Shown here: piece after piece, positions 8,347 to 16,988 of the stretch
Position numbering within the stretch: position 1 is the stretch's first letter
Layout of the letters: each line of letters begins with the position of its first letter
Assembly: GCA_028283655.1 (NCBI GenBank)
Contig: JAPWKE010000003.1
Span: 3,162,001-3,226,000, forward strand
DNA length: 64,000 nt
Direction of reading: 5' to 3'
Source: Acidobacteriaceae bacterium
Lineage (GTDB): Bacteria > Acidobacteriota > Terriglobia > Terriglobales > Acidobacteriaceae
Made by a program: the position numbers and the translations under genes
The notes under the pieces: model-generated
Database searches by the model: none
What the model was told of the DNA's origin: nothing
Seen by the model: only the letters and a program-made list of their open reading frames with translations

Positions 8347-11300
8347 TTAAGAGTCCTTCCTAAGGATATAGTTCTGTCGTGATACCGCACGAATAGTTTT
8401 TGGCGTCGTCGTAGCCGATGTCGCGATCGGTTGCTCCGTTGAAGGCAACGATGCCGCAATGGCCTGAATGGTACGCAAAGCCAGGATCTGCGCCGCCCGA
8501 AGGGGCAGGCCTTCTCGCTGGCAGCGTGCCGCCATGCGGAAAACCGTCAGCGAGTCGGCACCAAGCTCAAAGATTGTCTCGACCGTGCTGACCTCTTTGC
8601 GCTCCAGCAGTTCCTGCCAGATTGCGACCAACTTCGCTTCGCGCTCATTGGATGGCAGAACCATAGCCCGAGGCGCAGCCTGCGCACGGTGATTCGTCAA
8701 TAGCGCCTTGCGGTCGATCTTGCCGTTTGCAGTCTGTGGCATGGCGTCGACCAGTACGATATCGCGCGGCTGCATGTACTCCGGCAGAACGCGCTGCGCG
8801 GCCACTCGCAGATCGCTTGCTTCGGCCACGTGGCCGGGCTCCATCTGTACAAAGGCGACGACGAAGGCGGAGGCTGTTTCTGTAGCTGCCTGCTGCGCGA
8901 CCACGGCCTGAGCGACTCCAGGCTGGCCACGGAATGCAGCTTCAATCTCGCCAAGCTCGATGCGGTAGCCGCGAATCTTAACCTGCGAGTCGCCGCGGCC
9001 GCTGAGGGCGATGGTGCCGTCCGCGCACCAGCGGCCAAGGTCACCGGTGCGGTAGAGTCTGCCTTCGCCAAACGGATTTGCTAAGAACGCAGCCGAGGTC
9101 AGATCGTCGCGATGCCAGTAGCCACGCGCCAGGCCGTCGCCACCGATGTAGAGATCTCCGGGAACGCCCAACGGCAAGGGTTGCAGCGTGCTATCGAGGA
9201 CGTAAAAGGTGGTGTTGGCGATTGGACCGCCGATGCGAGGTGTCTCGTCGCCGCGCTGCACCTGCAGCGTCGAAGACCAGATCGTCGTCTCGGTTGGGCC
9301 ATACATGTTCCACACGTCGGTCGAGGTCTTTACCAGCTGTGCGGCGAGTTCGCGTGGTAAAGCTTCACCGCCGCAGAGCACCTTCAGCTTCAGATCGCTG
9401 CTCCAGCCTGCGTCCAAAAGCACACGCCACAGGCCGGGTGTGGCCTGCATGACGTTAGCTCCGGTGCGCCGCAGCAGACCGAGCAGCATGGCACCGTCGC
9501 GGGCCTCCTCGTCAGTGGCGATCACCACGCGACCGCCGGCAAGCAGCGGCATTAGCAATTCAAGCTCGGCGATGTCGAAGGAGATAGTGGTGACAGCCAG
9601 CATCGTGTCCGCTGCCGTGAAGCCAGGTTCACGCATCATGCTGTGCAGCAGGTTCATCAACGCGTTGTGATCAATCGCTACACCCTTGGGCTTGCCGGTG
9701 GAGCCGGAGGTATAGAGCAGATACGCGAGGTCGCTCTTCACAACCGTGGGCAGTACTTCGTCCGTGTGCGAAGGCTGTGGACCGGTGACGTTGATGCGGC
9801 GAATGCTGGAGACGATCTTTGGGTCACGGCCTGTGAGCAGCAGCGTCATCTGCGCGTCGCTCATGATCAGATTCAGGCGCTCCTGCGGATTGTTGGCATC
9901 GAGCGGAACATAGGCCGCGCCAACAGCCATCACCGCAAGCATCGCGCCGAGCAGTTCGACGGAACGGTCAAGCGAAATGCCGATGATGTCACCCGGCTTG
10001 ACGCCTTCAGCCTTCATCCGCTGTGCGATGGTTTGCACGAATGCATGAAGCTCGCGGTATGTCCAAGCGTGGCCGTTGCATTCGATGGCTACGGCGCTGG
10101 GGCGTTCTGCAGCATAATGCGCGATGATCTGCGGCATCGACTGGAACGCGCCGAAGTCAGTGGCGGTGCGGTTCCAGGCTTCAAGCACCTGCTCCCGCTG
10201 CGCTACGGGGAGCAAGGGCAGCTTGACCACAAGCTCTTCCGGCGATGCGCTGACGCTCTGCAGCAGCTGCTTCCAGATCTCCATCCAGCGTTCGATGGTT
10301 GCGCCGTCAAAGAGGTCGGTGTTGTAGTCGCAGGTGAACTCGATGCCTGCGGGCGTCTCCATGACGTTGAGGAAGAGGTCCGTGTTGACGAACCGTTTCG
10401 CGTTCGAAGAGACGATTGCAGTCAGCCCCTCGAAGTTCATGCCTTCGCCGAGTTTCTCAAGGTTGAACTGCACTTCGATCAGCGGCATGCGACTGGAGTC
10501 GCGCGGCAGATCGAGCTCACGCAACAGGCTGCCGAAGGTGTACTCCTGGTGGCCCTGCGCGTCGAGCATAGCGGTGCGCGTTGCCTTCCAGTGCGCGGCA
10601 ACGGTCTCCCCCTCGCGAAGCTCGCTGAGCATGGGCAGGAAGTGTACGCAGTGGCCGACGAGTGTTTCCCCCTCGAGCAACGCCTGCCCTGCGGTGGAGA
10701 TGCCGACGACGACTTCGTCCTGCTGGGTAAGGCGATGCATCAGCATCTGGAACGACGAGAGGAAGGCGACGTAAGGACTCGCGCCGCTCTTGCGTGCCGC
10801 AGCACGAACAGCTTCGAAGATTCCGGTGGGGACGGTACCGCGGTACGTTGCGCCAGCAAAGCCGCGCAGTGCCGGACGTGGACGATCCGTCGGGAGATTC
10901 AGCCGTGGCGTGCGACCACGGAAACGCTCCACCCAATAGGCTTCGTTCGCGCGGAACTCACCGGCTGCGGTGCGCTCGCTCTCATGCAGTGCATACCCAG
11001 CGAAGCTTGACGACGTGGGAAGAGACTCCAGCGCCTTTGCGCCACCGGAGTAAATGGCTGCAACCTCTTCAAGCAGAACGTTGGCCGACCAGCCGTCGAG
11101 GACGATGTGATGGGCGGTGAGCAGCACGGTAAAGTGCTCCGCCGACTGCCGGAAGCAGATGACACGGAGCAGTGGACCACGATGCAGATCAAACGGCTGC
11201 ACAGCTTCGGCGTTGCGGCGCGAGGCCACGGCCTGCAGACGAGCGTCGGCTTCAAACGCGCTGAGATCCGCGAACTCGATCTCGCCTTCGAAGGCCGGAG

Positions 11301-14300
11301 AGACCTGCAGCATTTCACCGGCTTCATCCACCGTGCTGCGCAGAGCGTCGTGTCGAGCGACGGCAGCGTCGAGCGCAAAGCGCAGGGCGTCTTCCCGCAC
11401 GGCGCCGCGAAGCTCAAGCGTTACGGACTCGTTGAACGCACAGTTTGCCGCGTCATCCAACGAAGCCGCGAGGAAGATTTCGCGCTGTGGTTCGGTGAGC
11501 GGAACACTCGACGGAATTTCGCGCTGTAGCTTTGGTGCAAGCGCAGGGGTGTTGCTTTGCGATGCTGCAGCAATGGCTTCAGCCTCGCCCGTTGGGAGAA
11601 TGCCAAGTCCATGGAGCTCTGCGATGGTTTCGCGGAACGCCTGCAGCACGGACACGATATCTGCGTCGCTATGCACGGTGGTGAGGAAGCAAGGGTAGCC
11701 TTCCTGGATGTGTACGCCGCGAGCACGCATGGCGTAGTAGAAGAGCGGGGCCATCTTCCACTCGCTGGGGAAGGAGACGTAGAACCACGAAGCAAAGCCG
11801 TAGACACGGAATGGAACGTTGCGCTCGGCGAACATCGCGTTCACCTCACCCATCATCGCAGCAGTCTTCTCGTTGAGCGTCTGCTGCATGGCGGGGCCGT
11901 GCTCGTTCAAGTGCTGCAGCACAGCGCGCGCAATTGCAAGCGCCTGCGGGTGGCGAACGAAGGTGCCCGCAAAGAACGTCATGCCGACTTCTGGTGTCGA
12001 GGCATCGCCATAGTGCCAGGCACCACCGTCAAGCGCGTCCATCCACTTTGCTTTACCCGAAAGCACGCCGACAGGATAGCCACCGCCGACAACCTTGCCG
12101 TAGGTGCAGAGATCGGCGCGAATGCCGAGGTACTCCTGGATGCCGCCAGGGGCGACGCGGAAGCCGGTCACCACTTCATCGAGGATCATCGTTGCGTCGG
12201 CGGCTTCGGTCAGCTTGCGAACTTCGCGGATGAACTCGAAGGGTTGCACTTCGGGATGGCGTGTCTGCACAGGCTCGATGAGCACGGCGGCGAGATCGTT
12301 TGCGTTCGCACGCAGCCACTCCAGCGACTCTGGTGTGCCGTACTCCAGCACGGTAACGTTGCCGACGTTGCCGAACGGGATGCCGGGAGCGATCGGCATG
12401 GAGCCTGCAGGTGTCTGACGCACGAGCACTTCGTCGAACGTGCCGTGATAGTCACCCGCGAAGTAGACCACGCGGTCGCGACCTGTGATGGTCCGGGCCA
12501 GACGGATCGCAGCCATGACGGCCTCCGAGCCTGTGTTGCAGAACGTGACGCGCTCGTTGCCGGTCATGTCGGCGAAGAGCTTTGCCACTTCGCCAGCCAG
12601 CACCGATTGCGGGCCGATCGCAACACCCTTGTTCATCTGCTCCATTGCGGCATTCACGACGAACTCCGGCGAGTGACCGAACATGATGCAGCCGTAACCG
12701 TTCACGATGTCGATGTACTCGTTACCGTCAACGTCGATGATGCGCGAGCCTTTGGCGCGGTCCGTGACCAGCGGGTAGACCATCTCCTTCCACTGCGGAC
12801 GGAAGCCCGCAACGGCCCGTGGATCGGCAAGGAAGGAACGTGACTCCGCTGTGTGTCGCTTCGAGCCTGGCGTCTTCTGCACGTACTTTGCGATCAGGGC
12901 TTCGAGGTACGCGGTCTGCTCCGGAGTTGTAGCGTGCGTAACTTTCTGGATAGTGCGGAAGGAGCCATGCTTTACTTCACCCAACGCAGCGGCGTTTGGC
13001 ACGGGCCTGGCTGTAGCTGCGGCCTTCGCGAGCGGCTCCATACCAGCGAGCTTGCGAAGCTCATCAATCTGCCCGGCAAAGATCGAGTTCAACTGCGCAA
13101 TCTGCTGCTCGAGTGCGGCGCCCACTACACTGTTGCCTGCGGGAGCGGCTGCTTCCTGTGGGAGAACACCGTCGAGGTAGGATGCGAGCTTCTCTACCGA
13201 GTCATCGCTTTCCATCAACTGGCGGAAGCTGATGGCTGCGCCGAAACTCTTGGTGAGCACTTGCGCGGCCTGCGTCATGCAGAGCGAATCGAGGCCAAGT
13301 TCGAGGAACGAAACTTCGTCCTCTTCCGATGTAATCGTGACACCGGATACCTTGTGCAGCTCTTCAGCTACGCGGCGACGCAATGCCGGAAGGCGATCCT
13401 GCGATGCGGGTACTGCTTCCACTGCAGCTTGCGGAGCGGCTGATGCGGGTAGTGACGGCTGCGCTTCGATCCAGAAGCGTTTGCGTTCGAAGGGATAGGT
13501 TGGAAGAGCGATGCGTTGCGCTGGTTCGATGCTGGCGAAGAAGTTCGCGAGCAAGGTTTCATCACCACCAAGCCACGCAAGCGCAGACGCTTCCGCAGCA
13601 TCACGAAGAACCGGTGCAGAGATAGGGGCCTGCAGAGAGGCGATCGCCTCTTCGCGAGTGCTTACAACAACAGCCGCGCGATGCTTGTAGAACGTGCGGC
13701 CATCGGCAAGCGTCCAGGCTATATCTTCCAGATTCAACTCGGCGTGATGCTGCAGAAACGTCGCCAACTCGAGGCGCATCGCCGCGAGGGCTTCCGGCGT
13801 GCGTGCAGACAGCACCAGGGGCAACGCCCGTTGCACCGGAGCAGCCGCAAACATTGCAGGAGCCTCTTCGAGCACGACGTGTGCGTTCACACCGCCGACG
13901 CCAAACGCGCTGACGCCTGCTCGCAGTGGACCCTCGCTTGCCCAGGGCTTCGCGTCTGCGATGAAGCGGAAGGGCGAGTTCTCCATAGGGAGATGTGGGT
14001 TCGGCGTGCGGAAGTGCGCGAGGCCGGGAAGCGTGCGCTCATGCAACTGCATGACAGTCTTGATGACGCCAGTGGCGCCCGCCGCTGCATCGAGATGCCC
14101 GACGTTGGCCTTCGCAGAACCGATAGTGCACCAGCGCTTTTCGCTGGTGCCGAAGACCTGGCTCAATGCAGAGAACTCGACGGGATCGCCGAGCGGCGTG
14201 CCTGTGCCGTGCGCTTCGACGTAGCTGATGGAAGCAGCCTCAACACCCGCCATGCCCTGCGCGCCTTGCAGAGCGCGGACCTGGCCGTTGATGCCGGGAG

Positions 14301-15159
14301 CCATATAGCCGACCTTCTCCGCACCGTCGTTGGTGACGGCGAAGCCACGGAGTACGGCGTAGACGGTATCGCCGTCGGCGACGGCGTCCTCAAGGCGTTT
14401 GAGCAGCACCATCGCCGCGCCGTGGCCGAAGACCGTGCCCGAAGCTGCGGCATCGAACGGACGACAGGTGCCGTCGGCGGACATCAGCGAGCCCTCCTGC
14501 GCGATGTAGCCGCGCTCCTGTGGGAAGGTGATGGAGACGCCACCGGCGAGCGCCATGGAGCACTGATAGTTGAGCAGCGACTGGGCAGCCTGTGCGATGG
14601 CGACGAGGCTGGTGGCGCACGCGGACTGTACCGTCACGGCCGGGCCACGCAGATTCAGCTTGTAGGCAATGCGCGTGGTGAGGAAGTCTTTGTCGTTGCC
14701 GAGCGCGGTGGCGAACTCACCCACCTGGTAGTTTGCTGCGAGTTTTTCCAGCGCAGCGCGATCGCCGCAGAGGTTGTTCAGCAGGTAGGTGTTGAGGCTG
14801 CAACCGGCGTAGAGACCGATCTCGTCGGCGTAGCGATGCGACGAGTAGCCAGCGTTCTCGAGCGCCTGTTCGGCAACCTCAAGCAGCACACGGTGCTGCG
14901 GGTCCATGCGCTCGGCGTCATGCGGTGTGACGCTGAAGAACTCCGCGTCGAAGAGATCCACGTCCGGCAGCACGCCACGAGCAGCGACGAAGTCAGGCGC
15001 AACGTCTCCAGGCTTTGCCGTGAAGTGCGTGACCGTATCTTTGCCCGCGAGGATGTTCTGCCAAAACTGTTCAACACTGGCTGCACCGGGAAAACGACCT
15101 GCCATTCCGATGATGGCAATTGACTGCTCCGGCAAAGGATTCTTTGCGGTCTTTTTCAT
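8347..15159 (-). CDS. Hybrid PKS-NRPS: KS-(no AT)-ACP-aminotransferase-C-A-PCP
   Basis: 2270 residues. Ketosynthase 12-435 with Cys181 (SACATS), His317 (EAHGTGT) and His355 (NVGHLD). The KS-AT linker and the post-AT motif LPTYPFERKRFW (552-563) are only about 100 residues apart, so no AT domain is present. ACP Ser625 (LGLDSL). Class III, PLP-dependent aminotransferase about 740-1190 with LDEVVTGF (Asp994) and PLP lysine 1022 (TYGKVVGGG). Condensation domain 1215-1650 with HHIVLDG at 1350. Adenylation domain 1665-2160 with YTSGSTGKPKG near 1816; code read as DILQLGMIWK, glycine-like. PCP Ser2203 (LGADSL). The KS-ACP-AMT-C-A-PCP order is that of McyE or MycA, which make beta-amino acids by transaminating a beta-ketoacyl-ACP. 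The start overlaps the A-PCP gene by ATGA. A malonyl loader must come from elsewhere. Confidence 0.94.
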   Translation of the reverse strand: MKKTAKNPLPEQSIAIIGMAGRFPGAASVEQFWQNILAGKDTVTHFTAKPGDVAPDFVAARGVLPDVDLFDAEFFSVTPHDAERMDPQHRVLLEVAEQALENAGYSSHRYADEIGLYAGCSLNTYLLNNLCGDRAALEKLAANYQVGEFATALGNDKDFLTTRIAYKLNLRGPAVTVQSACATSLVAIAQAAQSLLNYQCSMALAGGVSITFPQERGYIAQEGSLMSADGTCRPFDAAASGTVFGHGAAMVLLKRLEDAVADGDTVYAVLRGFAVTNDGAEKVGYMAPGINGQVRALQGAQGMAGVEAASISYVEAHGTGTPLGDPVEFSALSQVFGTSEKRWCTIGSAKANVGHLDAAAGATGVIKTVMQLHERTLPGLAHFRTPNPHLPMENSPFRFIADAKPWASEGPLRAGVSAFGVGGVNAHVVLEEAPAMFAAAPVQRALPLVLSARTPEALAAMRLELATFLQHHAELNLEDIAWTLADGRTFYKHRAAVVVSTREEAIASLQAPISAPVLRDAAEASALAWLGGDETLLANFFASIEPAQRIALPTYPFERKRFWIEAQPSLPASAAPQAAVEAVPASQDRLPALRRRVAEELHKVSGVTITSEEDEVSFLELGLDSLCMTQAAQVLTKSFGAAISFRQLMESDDSVEKLASYLDGVLPQEAAAPAGNSVVGAALEQQIAQLNSIFAGQIDELRKLAGMEPLAKAAATARPVPNAAALGEVKHGSFRTIQKVTHATTPEQTAYLEALIAKYVQKTPGSKRHTAESRSFLADPRAVAGFRPQWKEMVYPLVTDRAKGSRIIDVDGNEYIDIVNGYGCIMFGHSPEFVVNAAMEQMNKGVAIGPQSVLAGEVAKLFADMTGNERVTFCNTGSEAVMAAIRLARTITGRDRVVYFAGDYHGTFDEVLVRQTPAGSMPIAPGIPFGNVGNVTVLEYGTPESLEWLRANANDLAAVLIEPVQTRHPEVQPFEFIREVRKLTEAADATMILDEVVTGFRVAPGGIQEYLGIRADLCTYGKVVGGGYPVGVLSGKAKWMDALDGGAWHYGDASTPEVGMTFFAGTFVRHPQALAIARAVLQHLNEHGPAMQQTLNEKTAAMMGEVNAMFAERNVPFRVYGFASWFYVSFPSEWKMAPLFYYAMRARGVHIQEGYPCFLTTVHSDADIVSVLQAFRETIAELHGLGILPTGEAEAIAAASQSNTPALAPKLQREIPSSVPLTEPQREIFLAASLDDAANCAFNESVTLELRGAVREDALRFALDAAVARHDALRSTVDEAGEMLQVSPAFEGEIEFADLSAFEADARLQAVASRRNAEAVQPFDLHRGPLLRVICFRQSAEHFTVLLTAHHIVLDGWSANVLLEEVAAIYSGGAKALESLPTSSSFAGYALHESERTAAGEFRANEAYWVERFRGRTPRLNLPTDRPRPALRGFAGATYRGTVPTGIFEAVRAAARKSGASPYVAFLSSFQMLMHRLTQQDEVVVGISTAGQALLEGETLVGHCVHFLPMLSELREGETVAAHWKATRTAMLDAQGHQEYTFGSLLRELDLPRDSSRMPLIEVQFNLEKLGEGMNFEGLTAIVSSNAKRFVNTDLFLNVMETPAGIEFTCDYNTDLFDGATIERWMEIWKQLLQSVSASPEELVVKLPLLPVAQREQVLEAWNRTATDFGAFQSMPQIIAHYAAERPSAVAIECNGHAWTYRELHAFVQTIAQRMKAEGVKPGDIIGISLDRSVELLGAMLAVMAVGAAYVPLDANNPQERLNLIMSDAQMTLLLTGRDPKIVSSIRRINVTGPQPSHTDEVLPTVVKSDLAYLLYTSGSTGKPKGVAIDHNALMNLLHSMMREPGFTAADTMLAVTTISFDIAELELLMPLLAGGRVVIATDEEARDGAMLLGLLRRTGANVMQATPGLWRVLLDAGWSSDLKLKVLCGGEALPRELAAQLVKTSTDVWNMYGPTETTIWSSTLQVQRGDETPRIGGPIANTTFYVLDSTLQPLPLGVPGDLYIGGDGLARGYWHRDDLTSAAFLANPFGEGRLYRTGDLGRWCADGTIALSGRGDSQVKIRGYRIELGEIEAAFRGQPGVAQAVVAQQAATETASAFVVAFVQMEPGHVAEASDLRVAAQRVLPEYMQPRDIVLVDAMPQTANGKIDRKALLTNHRAQAAPRAMVLPSNEREAKLVAIWQELLERKEVSTVETIFELGADSLTVFRMAARCQREGLPLRAAQILALRTIQAIAASLPSTEQPIATSATTTPKTIRAVSRQNYILRKDS

Positions 15160-16988
15160 TTCTGCGCCGCCTTTCCTTGCATTCGAATAGGACGGAATAC
15201 AGATTGGGATTTCACTGCTTTCCCCGAAGCACTTGCCGTTGCTGCCGCTTCAAGAGAAGCCGCGAGCGCGCGAATGCTGGGGTGTTGAAACAACGTGAGG
15301 ATCGTCACCGGCTGTGCCAGCATCTGTTCAAGACGAGTGCGCAGAGAGTGCAACAGCAGCGAGGTTCCTCCCGCTTCGAAGAAGTTGACCTCCGGATCGG
15401 GCATGGCGCGGAGACCCAGAACGCTCTGCCAGACGAAGCCGATCTTTCCTTCAAGGCCGGTCAAAGGCGCGGCAGTAGAAGATGCGGGGATGACTTCGGA
15501 AGAAGCAGCGAGAACGGCGCGGTCGATCTTGCCGTTGATCGTCAACGGCACCTTGTCGATGCGGACAAACTTTGAAGGCCGCATGTGTTCAGGAAGATGA
15601 GCGGCAGCGTGTTCACTCAACGCTCGAGCATCCATCTCTCCTACGATGTAGGCGCACAAAACGCTGCTGCCAGTGGCTACATCAGCGACAATCTGGCGCA
15701 CAGAAGGATGCTGCAACAGGACGGCTTCCACCTCGCCGAGTTCGATGCGGAAACCACGCAGCTTGACCTGGCGATCGCCACGCCCGAGGTACGCCAGTTC
15801 GCCATCGGCGCGCCGACGCACAAGATCGCCGGAGCGATAGAGGCGACCTTCACCGAAAGGGTTCGGGAGGAATCGCTCCGCAGTAAGCGCAGGCAGGTTG
15901 AGGTAGCCGAGCGCTACGCCTGCTCCGCCAACGAAGAGCTCGCCTTCTTCTGCGGGCTGCAAGGCTTCATCAAGAACATGCAGATCAAGGTCGGGGATGG
16001 CGACGCCGATAAGGCTATCGTTTTCGTGCTCGGCGTCTGCCTGCAGGATGCGGCGATAGGTGACATGTACGGTGGTTTCGGTGATGCCGTACATGTTTAT
16101 GAGCGCAGGCTGCGCATCACCGTGACGCTCAAACCAAGGCAGCAGCGAGCGAAGGTTCAACGCCTCGCCACCGAAGATGACGTAGCGGAGCGAGCGCACA
16201 CTCTGTGGCTGGCGGGATTCAGCCTGCATGAGCAGGTTGAAGGCCGCGGGCGACTGGTTCAGCACCGTAACACCTTCGCGCTCGATCAAGGAGCAGACCG
16301 CTTCCGGGTCGCGGCAGGTTTCGAAGGGCACAAGCACGAGGCGGCCACCATAGAGCAGCGATCCCCAAATCTCCCAGACGGAGAAGTCGAAGGAGGGCGA
16401 GTGGAACATCGTCCATACATCGTCTGCGTTGAAGCCAAACCACGCGTACGTCGAGGTCAACAGACGAAGCACATTGCCTTCGGTCACCATCACGCCCTTG
16501 GGCTTGCCCGTGGAGCCGGAGGTGTAGATCACATAGGCCAGGTCGTCACGAGAGCGCGACGGCAACACGATGGTGACGTTCCCATTTTCAGTGGAAGCGA
16601 GGTCATGGATGCTTGTAGCGTTTGCGGCTACGGACAGATCATTCGTAAGAGTGATCTGAGGCTTTGCGTCTTCGAGCGTCTGCGCGATGCGTGCTGCGGG
16701 GTAACGCGGGTCTATCGGAAGATACGCTGCGCCAAGGCGAACGATGCCGAGCATGGCAGCGATCAGTTCGATGGTGCGATCGCAAACCAGGGCCACCAGA
16801 TCGCCACGCTGTACACCGCGCTGCTGCAACGCCGAAGCGATACGCGTTGCCATGACGTCCAGCTCGGCGTAGCTGACGGAACGGCTGCCGAGCGTTACGG
16901 CTACATGCGAGGGTTGCGATACGGCGATGGCTGCAAAGGCGTCTGCGAGGTTCAGCACCTCGTGCAGTGTGACGGTTGCACGGCTCAT
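15156..16988 (-). CDS. NRPS loading module, A-PCP
   Basis: 610 residues from ATG 16988, overlapping the flippase stop by ATGA; a longer frame to 17276 is only open reading inside the flippase gene. Adenylation domain 10-500 with YTSGSTGKPKG at 155, INMYGITETT and NGKIDR. By alignment with GrsA the specificity residues read DFWNIGMVHK, the canonical threonine code. Carrier domain with Ser543 in AGGTSL. No condensation domain precedes the A domain, so it loads the first residue. The next protein starts directly with a ketosynthase, so threonyl-PCP is the likely substrate of that KS. The C-terminal tail (about 55 residues, Lys/Arg rich) may serve as a docking region. Confidence 0.92.
   Translation of the reverse strand: MSRATVTLHEVLNLADAFAAIAVSQPSHVAVTLGSRSVSYAELDVMATRIASALQQRGVQRGDLVALVCDRTIELIAAMLGIVRLGAAYLPIDPRYPAARIAQTLEDAKPQITLTNDLSVAANATSIHDLASTENGNVTIVLPSRSRDDLAYVIYTSGSTGKPKGVMVTEGNVLRLLTSTYAWFGFNADDVWTMFHSPSFDFSVWEIWGSLLYGGRLVLVPFETCRDPEAVCSLIEREGVTVLNQSPAAFNLLMQAESRQPQSVRSLRYVIFGGEALNLRSLLPWFERHGDAQPALINMYGITETTVHVTYRRILQADAEHENDSLIGVAIPDLDLHVLDEALQPAEEGELFVGGAGVALGYLNLPALTAERFLPNPFGEGRLYRSGDLVRRRADGELAYLGRGDRQVKLRGFRIELGEVEAVLLQHPSVRQIVADVATGSSVLCAYIVGEMDARALSEHAAAHLPEHMRPSKFVRIDKVPLTINGKIDRAVLAASSEVIPASSTAAPLTGLEGKIGFVWQSVLGLRAMPDPEVNFFEAGGTSLLLHSLRTRLEQMLAQPVTILTLFQHPSIRALAASLEAAATASASGKAVKSQSVFRPIRMQGKAAQK

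Noticed and set aside
13516-15123. A 535-codon plus-strand open frame inside the KS region
   Set aside because: It is the reverse-strand shadow of the high-GC KS-NRPS gene; it has no family motif and is Arg/Asp/Ala biased.
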